This document shows positions 1 through 6,305 of a stretch of 8,767 nucleotides of DNA, one piece after another. The notes below the pieces were generated by a model. That model worked only from the letters and a program-made list of their open reading frames with translations. It was not told the origin of the DNA and did not search any database. The stretch is from NCBI GenBank assembly GCA_020425485.1, contig JAGQRL010000030.1, positions 1 to 8,767 on the forward strand, given 5' to 3'. Made by a program: the position numbers and the translations under genes. The DNA is from Rhodospirillaceae bacterium. GTDB lineage: Bacteria; Pseudomonadota; Alphaproteobacteria; DSM-16000; Inquilinaceae. Each line of letters opens with the position of its first letter. Within the stretch, counting starts at the first letter, position 1.

Positions 1-1036
1 TGGGCGGCAGCACGGTGTTCAGCTTCTCGGTGGTCTCCGGCGCGATTTCGGCAACGTTGCCGCCGGAATCCACCAGCGATTCGGTGGCCAGCACGCCGAT
101 GCCGCCGCCGTTGGTGACGATGGCCAGGCGGTCGCCCTGCAGCTTCAGGCCCATGGCCAGGGTTTCCACCGCATCGAACAGCTCGTCCAGGTCGTACACG
201 CGCAGCATGCCGGCGCGCCGGAAGGCGGCGTCGTACACCTCGTCGGAGCCCGCAAGCGCCCCGGTGTGCGAGGCCGCCGCCTTGGCCGCCGCCTCGTTGC
301 GGCCGGACTTGATGACGATCACCGGCTTGGCGCGGGCGGCCGCCCGGCCGGCGGACATGAACTTCCGCGCGTCGGTGACCGACTCGATATACATCAGGAT
401 GCCGCGGGTGTTGGGGTCCAGCACCAGGTAGTCCAGCAGGTCGCCGAAATCGACGTCGCCCATGTCGCCCAGCGAGACGACGTGGCTGAAGCCGATGTCG
501 CGGTTGGTCGCCCAGTCGATCACGGCGGTGGCCACGGCCCCGGACTGGGTGACGAAGGCCAGGTTGCCGGGCAGCGGGTTGATGTGGCTGAAGCTGGCGT
601 TGACGCCCAGGTGCGGCACCATGATGCCCAGGCAGTTGGGGCCGACGATGCGCGTCAGCGTCGGCCGCGCCGCATCCAGCGTCTGCTGCATCAGGCGCTT
701 GCCTTCCTCGCTGCCGCCCTCGCCGAAGCCGGCGGTGACGACCACGGCGGCACGGGTGCCCCGCTCGGTCAGGTCCTGGATCAGGCCGGGCACGGTGGCC
801 GGCGGGGTGCAGATCACCGCCAGGTCCGGCGCCATCGGCAGGTCGGCCACCGAGCTGTAGGCCAGAGTGGACTCAATGGAGGTCTCGCGCGGGTTCACCG
901 GCATCACCGGGCCGTCGAACCCGGCATTGAGCAGGTTGTGGGAGAGCACGGCACCCACCGACTTGGCCCGCTTGGATGCGCCGATCACGGCGATCGACTT
1001 CGGTTTGAACAGATAGTCGAGGTTGCGGATGCTCAT
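1..1036 (-). CDS. NDP-forming acyl-CoA synthetase-like protein, N-terminal part (probably acetate-CoA ligase/GNAT fusion, Pat type); partial
   Basis: The gene is cut by the left edge; 345 residues are visible. It begins MSIRNLDYLFKPKSIAVIGAS, a Rossmann-type CoA-binding domain (about 1-130) with the nucleotide-loop motif VIGAS. A succinyl-CoA-ligase-like domain follows (about 145-290), containing VGPNCLG, TQSGAVA and SHTGALAGSD. His257 in the last motif sits where the phosphohistidine of ADP-forming acetyl-CoA synthetases lies. The visible part ends just after an IVTNGGGIGVLA segment. Family members interconvert acyl-CoA and acid with ATP, or act as protein lysine acetyltransferases when a C-terminal GNAT domain is fused. 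The opening sequence most resembles the fused, roughly 900-residue alphaproteobacterial type, but the GNAT part would lie outside the window. The start is fixed by AAGGA 8 nt upstream; the ATG at 1043 is out of frame. Cytoplasmic. Confidence 0.9.
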   Translation of the reverse strand, partial: MSIRNLDYLFKPKSIAVIGASKRAKSVGAVLSHNLLNAGFDGPVMPVNPRETSIESTLAYSSVADLPMAPDLAVICTPPATVPGLIQDLTERGTRAAVVVTAGFGEGGSEEGKRLMQQTLDAARPTLTRIVGPNCLGIMVPHLGVNASFSHINPLPGNLAFVTQSGAVATAVIDWATNRDIGFSHVVSLGDMGDVDFGDLLDYLVLDPNTRGILMYIESVTDARKFMSAGRAAARAKPVIVIKSGRNEAAAKAAASHTGALAGSDEVYDAAFRRAGMLRVYDLDELFDAVETLAMGLKLQGDRLAIVTNGGGIGVLATESLVDSGGNVAEIAPETTEKLNTVLPP

Positions 1037-1063
1037 GGCCCATGTCCTTCGTTCCGCGGAGCC

Positions 1064-1099
1064 GATCCGGCGGAGGGCGGGGTAACGGTTGGCCGGATC
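1064..1099. repeat. Inverted repeat in the leader of the acyl-CoA synthetase gene
   Basis: Perfect 8-bp arms, GATCCGGC (1064-1071) and GCCGGATC (1092-1099), are separated by 20 nt. They lie 28-63 nt upstream of the start codon at 1036, inside the probable 5' untranslated leader. It could form an mRNA hairpin or be a protein-binding dyad. The DNA is very GC-rich, so a chance repeat is possible, though 8 bp without mismatch at this spacing is notable. Confidence 0.45.
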
Positions 1100-1149
1100 A
1101 CCAGGGCCGGGGCCGGCCAAAAACCGGTGACCGCCGGCACTCTATGCTG

Positions 1150-1188
1150 CGTTGCAATATATACTAAACCGCAAACATTAACAGCCCG
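1150..1188 (-). promoter_or_regulatory. AT-rich island, probable promoter of the acyl-CoA synthetase gene
   Basis: This is the only AT-rich stretch between the TSUP exporter gene and the acyl-CoA synthetase gene. On the minus strand it contains TATATT at 1161-1156, a five-of-six match to a sigma-70 -10 element. No good -35 hexamer stands at the right distance (TGTTAA at 16 nt is poor). If used, transcription would start near 1150 and give a leader of about 110 nt. Called from composition and one hexamer only. Confidence 0.3.
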
Positions 1189-1197
1189 CAAACGCTG

Positions 1198-1217
1198 CCC
1201 CGCCCTTCGGTGCGGGC
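1198..1217 (-). terminator. Possible terminator of the TSUP exporter gene
   Basis: Stem arms CCCGC (1199-1203) and GCGGG (1212-1216) enclose a short loop, 35 nt past the stop codon of the exporter gene on the minus strand. They are followed by GCGTTT rather than a long T run. A weak intrinsic terminator, or a structure that needs Rho. Confidence 0.35.
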
Positions 1218-1251
1218 ATGCCGGTCGCTGCGCACGCGGCATCCCCGGCCG

Positions 1252-1989
1252 CTAAGCCAGCCCCGAGACTACCGCTCCAAGCCCGATCAGGCCAACGATT
1301 CCAAGCGCGACGAAGCGAAACACCCGCTCCCCGGCGCGCCCGAACAGGCGCCCTCCGACCAGCAGTGCGACGGCGAAGGCGGGGGCCAGCAGCAGCGTCA
1401 GCCACAGCACATCGCCGGTAAACAAACCGGTGAACGCAAGGGTGGAAAGGCTGGTTACTGAACTGCAACCGAAATAGGCAAAGAGGTTGGCGCGCACCCG
1501 CACCGCATCGGCCTGGCCGGCCAGCCAGAACAGGATCACCGGCGGCCCGGCAATGCCGATGGCGCCGCCGAGGAACCCGGCCACCGCACCGGTGGCCAGC
1601 GTCGTCGCCAGGCCGACATGGCCGCGGTAGCGCCAGCCCGCCGCCATCAGCGCGGTGATCGCCAACACCAGGATGCCGATGGCGACCGTGAGCACCGCAG
1701 CATCCAGGCGCACCAGCACCTGCACGCCGATCGGCAGCGTCACCGCACTGCTCAGCGCCAGCGGCAGCACCTGGCGCCAGTCGCAGCGGCGGAAGGAGTC
1801 GATGACGATGGGCAGGGTGCACACCGAATCGGTGAGCGACATCACCGGCACGGCCACCACCGGCGCGAACAGCACGCTGAGCGAGGGCACCAGGATCATC
1901 GCGGCGCCGAAGCCGGAAAAGCCGCGCACCAGCCCCGCCAGCGCCATGGCACCGAGCGCCAGGGCCAGCGTCGTGGTGTCCCCGATCAT
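1252..1989 (-). CDS. TSUP family (TauE/SafE) membrane anion exporter
   Basis: This 245-residue protein is almost wholly hydrophobic, with about eight probable membrane segments. It shows the internal duplication typical of the sulfite exporter TauE/SafE (TSUP) family. The first half has GLVRGFSGFGAAM at 19-31, and the second half GFLGGAIGIAGPP at 138-150. Length matches the usual 240-270 residues. Members move sulfur-containing organic anions such as sulfite, sulfoacetate or related compounds across the inner membrane; the substrate here cannot be read from sequence. It starts 38 bp after the pyrophosphatase stop on the same strand, so the two may share a transcript. No clear Shine-Dalgarno precedes the ATG at 1989. 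The ATG at 1994 is out of frame. No sulfur-metabolism gene is adjacent to suggest a substrate. Confidence 0.9.
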   Translation of the reverse strand: MIGDTTTLALALGAMALAGLVRGFSGFGAAMILVPSLSVLFAPVVAVPVMSLTDSVCTLPIVIDSFRRCDWRQVLPLALSSAVTLPIGVQVLVRLDAAVLTVAIGILVLAITALMAAGWRYRGHVGLATTLATGAVAGFLGGAIGIAGPPVILFWLAGQADAVRVRANLFAYFGCSSVTSLSTLAFTGLFTGDVLWLTLLLAPAFAVALLVGGRLFGRAGERVFRFVALGIVGLIGLGAVVSGLA

Positions 1990-2027
1990 GGCATGGGATC
2001 AGAAAGCGCGGACGAGCCGCGGCAGGC

Positions 2028-2567
2028 TCACCGCCCGGCCGCCTTGCGCCCCCGGTCGATCGACTTGGTGATCGCCTTGGCCGCCGCGTCGGCGTCCTCC
2101 CAGCCCTGCACCTTCACCCACTTCTCCTTCTCCAGATCCTTGTAGTGGCTGAAGAAGTGGGCGATCTGCTCCAGCAGGGTCTCGGGAAGCTGCTCGTAGT
2201 TGGTGACGCTGGAGAAATAGGGGTGGAGCTTGTCCACCGGCACGGCCAGGATCTTCTCGTCCTCGCCGGCCTCGTCCTCCATGCGCATCATGCCGACGGG
2301 GCGCGAGCGCAGCACGGCACCGGCGATCACCGGCACCTGGCCGACCACCAGCACATCCATCGGATCGCCGTCGCCCGCCAGCGTGTGCGGGATGAAGCCA
2401 TAGTTGCCGGGGTAGAACATGGCGGTGTGGAGGAAGCGGTCGACAAAGATGGCCCGCGAGGTCTTGTCGATCTCGTACTTCACCGGAGAACCGCCGAGCG
2501 GGTTCTCGATGATGACGTTGACATCCCAGGGCGGGGCTTCACCCACGGGGATCAGGTTGATGTCCAT
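2028..2567 (-). CDS. ppa: Inorganic pyrophosphatase, family I
   Basis: A 179-residue soluble enzyme that hydrolyses pyrophosphate to two phosphates in the cytoplasm, pulling biosynthetic reactions forward. The family I signature is present as DGDPMDVLVV (66-75). Expected active-site residues are in place: Glu21, Lys30, Glu32, Tyr56, Asp66, Asp68, Asp71, Asp98, Asp103, Lys105, Tyr142 and Lys143. The length is that of bacterial hexameric enzymes (about 175-180). The start is ATG at 2567, giving MDINLIPVG, with GAGGAG at 2583-2578 on the minus strand, 10 nt upstream. An in-frame ATG at 2651 would add 28 residues of non-family sequence running through the promoter region, and was not used. Divergent from the solute-binding protein gene, and followed closely by the TSUP exporter. 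Confidence 0.97.
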   Translation of the reverse strand: MDINLIPVGEAPPWDVNVIIENPLGGSPVKYEIDKTSRAIFVDRFLHTAMFYPGNYGFIPHTLAGDGDPMDVLVVGQVPVIAGAVLRSRPVGMMRMEDEAGEDEKILAVPVDKLHPYFSSVTNYEQLPETLLEQIAHFFSHYKDLEKEKWVKVQGWEDADAAAKAITKSIDRGRKAAGR

Positions 2568-2599
2568 TGCCAGCCGTCTCCTCGCCTTGACATGGCCGC

Positions 2600-2628
2600 A
2601 GACTAGAAGCCCTGTTGGCCCCGGCCAA
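2600..2628 (-). promoter_or_regulatory. Possible ppa promoter
   Basis: On the minus strand TTGGCC (2628-2623) and TAGTCT (2605-2600) are separated by exactly 17 nt. They match the sigma-70 consensus at four of six and three of six positions. Transcription would start near 2593 and include the ppa ribosome binding site. The spacing is good and the -10 poor, so this is tentative. Confidence 0.3.
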
Positions 2629-2642
2629 GGGGCCGGTGCCCC
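2615..2642. repeat. Overlapping palindromes between ppa and the solute-binding protein gene
   Basis: Three overlapping dyads share bases here: TTGGCC/GGCCAA (2615-2620 and 2623-2628), GGCCCC/GGGGCC (2617-2622 and 2629-2634), and GGGGC/GCCCC (2629-2633 and 2638-2642). They cannot all form at once. They lie in the 112-bp divergent control region and overlap the proposed ppa -35 element, so an operator or alternative RNA structures are both possible. Confidence 0.4.
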
Positions 2643-2664
2643 GGGGGCCATCGGACGCAGGGAT

Positions 2665-2670
2665 GGGAGG
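2665..2670 (+). promoter_or_regulatory. Ribosome binding site that fixes the solute-binding protein start
   Basis: GGGAGG ends 9 nt before the ATG at 2680. It selects that start over the in-frame ATG at 2419, which lies inside ppa, and over the internal ATG at 2806, which would shorten the signal peptide. Confidence 0.7.
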
Positions 2671-2679
2671 CATGGCCGT

Positions 2680-4596
2680 ATGCGATGGCTGAATGCGTTT
2701 TCGGCGAAGCGGCGGCGGCCCGCCCCCCGGTCGGCCTACCCTGGATTGTGCCGCGGTGGCGATGGCCGCGCGCGGGAGATTCTGGCCGCCGTCCTGGCAG
2801 CGGCGATGGTCCTGCTGGCGCTGGCGGCCGCCCCTGCGGCGGTGGCCCAGACGGCGACCGGCGACGGTGCCGCACCCACCCACGCCATGGTGATGTACGG
2901 CCAGCCGCGCTACCCCGAAGGCTTCACCCATCTGGACTACGCCAACCCCGATGCGCCGCGCGGCGGCACCCTGGAACTGGCCGCCATCGGCTCGTTCGAC
3001 AGCCTCAACCCCTTCGTGGTGTTCGGGCGCACTGCGGAAGGCGTGCGCGGCTACCACTTCGCCAGCCTGATGGCGCGCACCTGGGACGAGCCGTTCAGCC
3101 TCTACGGCTATGTCGCCGAGCGGGTGGAGCTGGCGGCCGACCGCCGCACCGTGACCTTCTATCTCAACCCCGCCGCGCGCTTCCACGACGGCAGCCCGAT
3201 CACGGTGGACGACGTGATCTTCACGGTGGAGACGCTGCGCGAGGACGGTCTGCCCGGCTTCCGGCGCAACTATGCCCGCATCGACCGCATGGAGCCGGTG
3301 GGCGAGCACGGCATCCGCTTCCACCTGACCTCCGAGGCCGACCGGGAAACCCCGATGATCCTCGGCCTCATGCCCATCCTCAGCCAGGCCTGGTTCACCG
3401 AACATCCCTTCGGCGACCCCACCTTGGAGGTGCCGCTCGGCAGCGGCCCCTACCGCATCGCCGAGGTGGAGCCGGGCCGGCGCATCACCTTCCAGCGGGT
3501 GGAGGACTGGTGGGGCGACGACCTGCCGGTGTTCCGCGGCCACTTCAACTTCGACCGGATCGTCTACGACTACTTCCTCGACGAAGGCGTGGCGATGGAG
3601 GCGTTTCGCACCGGGGCACAGAGCCTGCGCCGGGAATGGGACGGCGTTCGCTGGGCCAGCCTCTACAGCTTCCCGGCGGTGGACGATGGCCGCGTGACCC
3701 TGCTGGAAGAACCGCACCGCCGCCCCTCGGGCCTGCGCGGGCTGGCCATGAACACCCGCCGGCCGCCCTTCGACGACATCCGCGTGCGCGAGGCTTTGGC
3801 CTATGCGCTGGACAGCGAGTGGATCGGCAGCAACCTGCTGCTCGGCCAGTACCAGCGCATCACCGGCATGTTCACCAACTCGCCGCTGGCGCCCGAGGGG
3901 TCGCCGTCGGATGCGGAGCTGGCGCTGCTGGCGCCCTGGCGCGGGCTGGTGCCCGACCGCGTGTTCGGCCCCGCCTACGAACCACCCTCCACCGCAGGCG
4001 GCGGCTTGCGCGCCAATCTGCGCCACGCCCGCGACCTGCTGGTGGAGGCCGGGTTCACGGTGGCGGACGGGCGCATGCTGCGGCCGGACGGCCGGCCCTT
4101 CGCCTTCGAGCTGCTGCTCGCCAGCAACCGCGACGAACCGATGGCCCTGGCCTATGCCGACAGCCTTAGGCGCATCGGCATCGAACTGACCATCCGCCAG
4201 GCGGACAACGTGGCCTACGTCAACCGGCTGACCGCGTTCGACTTCGACATGACCATCGACCGCTGGAACGTCACCCTGTCGCCGGGGGCCGAACAGGACC
4301 TTTACTGGGGCAGCCACTCGGCCGGCATCGAAGGCTCGCGCAACCTGACCGGGCTGGCGCTGCCCGCCGTCGATGCGCTGATCGACACGCTGGAGAATGC
4401 CGAGGAGCCCGAGGAGCTGGCCGCCGCGGCGTCGGCGCTCGACCGGGTGATCATGTGGGAGTTCGTGGTGATCCCGCTGTTCTACCTGGACGAAGACTAC
4501 ATCGCCTATTGGGGCGACCTGCGCCGCGTGGAAGGCGCCGATCCCCTGTATGGCACCGTGCTGGAAACGTGGTGGGAGGGCAGTGCGGGGGAGTAG
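2680..4596 (+). CDS. ABC transporter extracellular solute-binding protein, family 5 (YejA-like)
   Basis: A 638-residue periplasmic protein of the peptide/nickel-binding (SBP_bac_5) family. The signal peptide has an unusually long basic n-region (1-33), a hydrophobic core (34-50) and a likely cleavage after AVA at 56. Family landmarks include the region around FHDGSPITVDDVIFTVETL (168-186), LGSGPYRI (253-260) and a WNVTLSPGAEQDLYWGS stretch near the C-terminus. The start of the mature protein (MYGQPRYPEGFTHLDYANPDAPRGG region), a SLNPF motif and total length all point to the YejA type, which binds oligopeptides or peptide antibiotics such as microcin C for uptake. No permease or ATPase gene lies beside it: ppa is divergent upstream and an unrelated gene converges downstream. 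It therefore probably serves a transporter encoded elsewhere, and the ligand is unknown. Confidence 0.9.
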   Translation: MRWLNAFSAKRRRPAPRSAYPGLCRGGDGRAREILAAVLAAAMVLLALAAAPAAVAQTATGDGAAPTHAMVMYGQPRYPEGFTHLDYANPDAPRGGTLELAAIGSFDSLNPFVVFGRTAEGVRGYHFASLMARTWDEPFSLYGYVAERVELAADRRTVTFYLNPAARFHDGSPITVDDVIFTVETLREDGLPGFRRNYARIDRMEPVGEHGIRFHLTSEADRETPMILGLMPILSQAWFTEHPFGDPTLEVPLGSGPYRIAEVEPGRRITFQRVEDWWGDDLPVFRGHFNFDRIVYDYFLDEGVAMEAFRTGAQSLRREWDGVRWASLYSFPAVDDGRVTLLEEPHRRPSGLRGLAMNTRRPPFDDIRVREALAYALDSEWIGSNLLLGQYQRITGMFTNSPLAPEGSPSDAELALLAPWRGLVPDRVFGPAYEPPSTAGGGLRANLRHARDLLVEAGFTVADGRMLRPDGRPFAFELLLASNRDEPMALAYADSLRRIGIELTIRQADNVAYVNRLTAFDFDMTIDRWNVTLSPGAEQDLYWGSHSAGIEGSRNLTGLALPAVDALIDTLENAEEPEELAAAASALDRVIMWEFVVIPLFYLDEDYIAYWGDLRRVEGADPLYGTVLETWWEGSAGE

Positions 4597-4639
4597 GGCG
4601 CACGGCCCGGTCCTCCCCGCCTGGCGCTGCCCCGCCCAT

Positions 4640-4671
4640 CCGCGCGGGCCGCGCGGCGACCCGACGGTCGG
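4640..4671. terminator. Hairpins between convergent genes, possible bidirectional terminator
   Basis: In the 75-bp gap between two convergent stop codons there is a perfect 7-bp stem, CCGCGCG/CGCGCGG (4640-4646 and 4650-4656), with a 3-nt loop. Next to it is a second dyad, CCGAC/GTCGG (4661-4665 and 4667-4671). Neither is followed by a T run. Position favours a terminator role. Confidence 0.4.
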
Positions 4672-6069
4672 TCACCGCCAGTTGGCGTCATGCTCCGCAT
4701 GGGTGCGGAGATAGGAACCCGGCGCGAAGTGGGTGTCGTAGAACCCGGTGTCGAGCTGGTGCGCCTGCAGATACATCAAGGTGAAGATGGCCGGCACCGT
4801 CGCCGGGAAGCGGCCGAAGGTGTCGAAGATGTGCTGGGCCATCGTGGCGACGCAGGCAATCGCCTCCTCGCCGAACGGGGCCGCACTGCTTCTGATGGTT
4901 TCGGTCTGCCGGTACGGCCCGCCGGTGGCCGCATTGAAGGGGCCGCCGGTGCCGAACTTGCGCGCGACCACGGAGTCCACCGCGGCGCGCATATCGGCAA
5001 AATGCGGCGGGCAGTGCCCCACGAACACGCCGTCGCGCCCCGTCACATGCGGCAGAACGGCCCCGTCTGGCATGTCGAAGCGGAAGCCCAGGCCGGGCAC
5101 CTCGGGGTCACCGCTGGCGCCGAGGACGCTGAACGGGTTGATGCCGTCATACATCCATCCCCCGAGCCCCATGGCCTGGAGCATCAGCGCCCCAGCGTAG
5201 CAGGATGTGGAGGTCTCGACGGTCACCTCGGTCAAGCTGAGCTGTTCGATGAAGGACAGCGGAAACGGGTTCTCGATATCGACGATGGAGCGGAAGCGGT
5301 CCATGCCCTCGATGGGCTGGCCCGACACGTCGTCGAACAGGCAGGCCCCGTTCTGCACCAGGTAGCAGAGCGCCAGAAGGACGTGCTGGGCGAGATCGGC
5401 GACCGGGATGATCAGCGTGCTGCCGGGCACGTTGGCACACCATTCGTTGTGCATCTCCATATGCTGCGGCACCCGCGGCGTGTTCAGCCGACCCTCCGCC
5501 AGGCGGACGATCCGCGCCCTGTGGGCACCCAGATAGGCGTGCAGATCGGTATCGGCGCCGGGCTCGATCACCGCACCCATATCCCGCGTCGGGAAGAAGT
5601 AGGTGCCGCTGTCGTCGGTGAAGAAGATCTCGCTGGTGTGAAAGCCGGCGGCGGAAGGAAAGGTCCGGCCACCTGCGGCCGCGGCATAGTTGGGCAGATT
5701 GGGCAGATAGGACCGGTTGTAGGGGATCAGGTTCGACCAGCCGGTGTTACCGGCCACGGTGGTCAGCAACAGCATCTGTTCCAGGTCGCTCAGCGGTGCC
5801 GGCCGGTGTGCGGAGGTGTAGGCCAGCGGCCCGTCGGGGATCGACGCCCCCTTGGCGAAGCGGCGCGAGCGGCGGCCCTGGATCGCTTCGATCAACGGAA
5901 ACTGCGCGGCTTCGGTCAAGCCGCGCGGCAGATTGGGAACCCTGTCCAGCATGATGTTGCCCTTCCGGGTGAGGGTCGCGGCCGAGGCCTGGCAACCGAT
6001 GGTGCTGAGAACGGTGCCCGCGCCGAGCATCGACGCGCCCAGCACCGTTCTGCGTGTTGTCTCAAACAT
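4672..6069 (-). CDS. Nitroreductase-superfamily (SagB-like) protein with a twin-arginine signal
   Basis: A 465-residue protein. The N-terminus carries a Tat-type signal: Arg6-Arg7 in TTRRTVLG, a hydrophobic stretch to about 24, and either signal peptidase cleavage after ASA (28-30) or a weak lipobox ending at Cys26. Nitroreductase-like elements follow: GRRSRRF (65-71), typical of the FMN-phosphate-binding start; GGRTFPSAAGF (133-143) before a beta strand, as in SagB-type dehydrogenases; and ETSTSCYAGALMLQAMGLGG (about 285-304), the usual helix near the flavin. The last 150 residues, with the GHCPPHFADMRAAVDSVVARK region, are shared with a little-studied actinobacterial and proteobacterial group as I recall it. 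Likely an FMN oxidoreductase folded in the cytoplasm and exported by Tat; substrate unknown. SD is GGAG 5 nt before the ATG. Its gene is divergent from the GlxA-type regulator, its probable controller. Family call moderate; specific function not known. Confidence 0.7.
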   Translation of the reverse strand: MFETTRRTVLGASMLGAGTVLSTIGCQASAATLTRKGNIMLDRVPNLPRGLTEAAQFPLIEAIQGRRSRRFAKGASIPDGPLAYTSAHRPAPLSDLEQMLLLTTVAGNTGWSNLIPYNRSYLPNLPNYAAAAGGRTFPSAAGFHTSEIFFTDDSGTYFFPTRDMGAVIEPGADTDLHAYLGAHRARIVRLAEGRLNTPRVPQHMEMHNEWCANVPGSTLIIPVADLAQHVLLALCYLVQNGACLFDDVSGQPIEGMDRFRSIVDIENPFPLSFIEQLSLTEVTVETSTSCYAGALMLQAMGLGGWMYDGINPFSVLGASGDPEVPGLGFRFDMPDGAVLPHVTGRDGVFVGHCPPHFADMRAAVDSVVARKFGTGGPFNAATGGPYRQTETIRSSAAPFGEEAIACVATMAQHIFDTFGRFPATVPAIFTLMYLQAHQLDTGFYDTHFAPGSYLRTHAEHDANWR

Positions 6070-6269
6070 GCCTGCTCCATTGCCTGAAGCCTGGCCGGGA
6101 CCGCTTCGGTCAGCTGCCGTCGGCCCAGCTTCGACGTCTTCGAGGAGAACGAGATTCCGGCATCCGGCCCGGTCGGCAGGATGTCATCTTGCCCTCGGCG
6201 CAGCCTTGCGGCGGGCGGCGCGCTGCCGGGGTTATGCGGGCGCTTCGGCTTCCACCGTTAGGCGCGGAA

Positions 6270-6297
6270 TTGACAAAAACGGGCCATTTGTGCCAAT
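6270..6297. promoter_or_regulatory. Divergent promoter/operator between the reductase and regulator genes
   Basis: On the plus strand a perfect -35 hexamer TTGACA (6270-6275) precedes GCCAAT (6292-6297, three of six) by 16 nt, directed at the regulator. On the minus strand TTGGCA (6296-6291, five of six) faces the reductase gene, with TCAATT 17 nt further on. Between them lies the inverted repeat ACAAA/TTTGT (6273-6277 and 6287-6291, 9-nt spacer). The two promoters would overlap, so one bound regulator could control both. The hexamers and repeat are visible; their use is inferred. Confidence 0.4.
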
Positions 6298-6305
6298 CGG
6301 TGCCG

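Noticed and set aside
266..1255. 329-residue open frame on the plus strand
   Set aside because: Antisense to the acyl-CoA synthetase gene, low-complexity Gly/Val/His/Arg composition, and no family motif.
2419..2679. Upstream extension of the solute-binding protein to ATG 2419
   Set aside because: It would overlap ppa and place the signal peptide about 120 residues inside the protein; GGGAGG before 2680 explains the start better.
2539..4317. 592-residue open frame on the minus strand
   Set aside because: It lies opposite the solute-binding protein and ppa genes, is rich in His, Gly, Ala, Val and Arg without any domain pattern, and is a by-product of high GC.
4690..6087. 465-residue open frame on the plus strand
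   Set aside because: It mirrors the reductase-like gene and has a shadow composition (Gly, Arg, Ala, His, Val). The minus-strand frame has a signal peptide, family motifs and a ribosome binding site.
6054..6305. Upstream extension of the GlxA-type regulator to ATG 6054
   Set aside because: The added 84 residues look non-coding and overlap the start of the divergent reductase gene.
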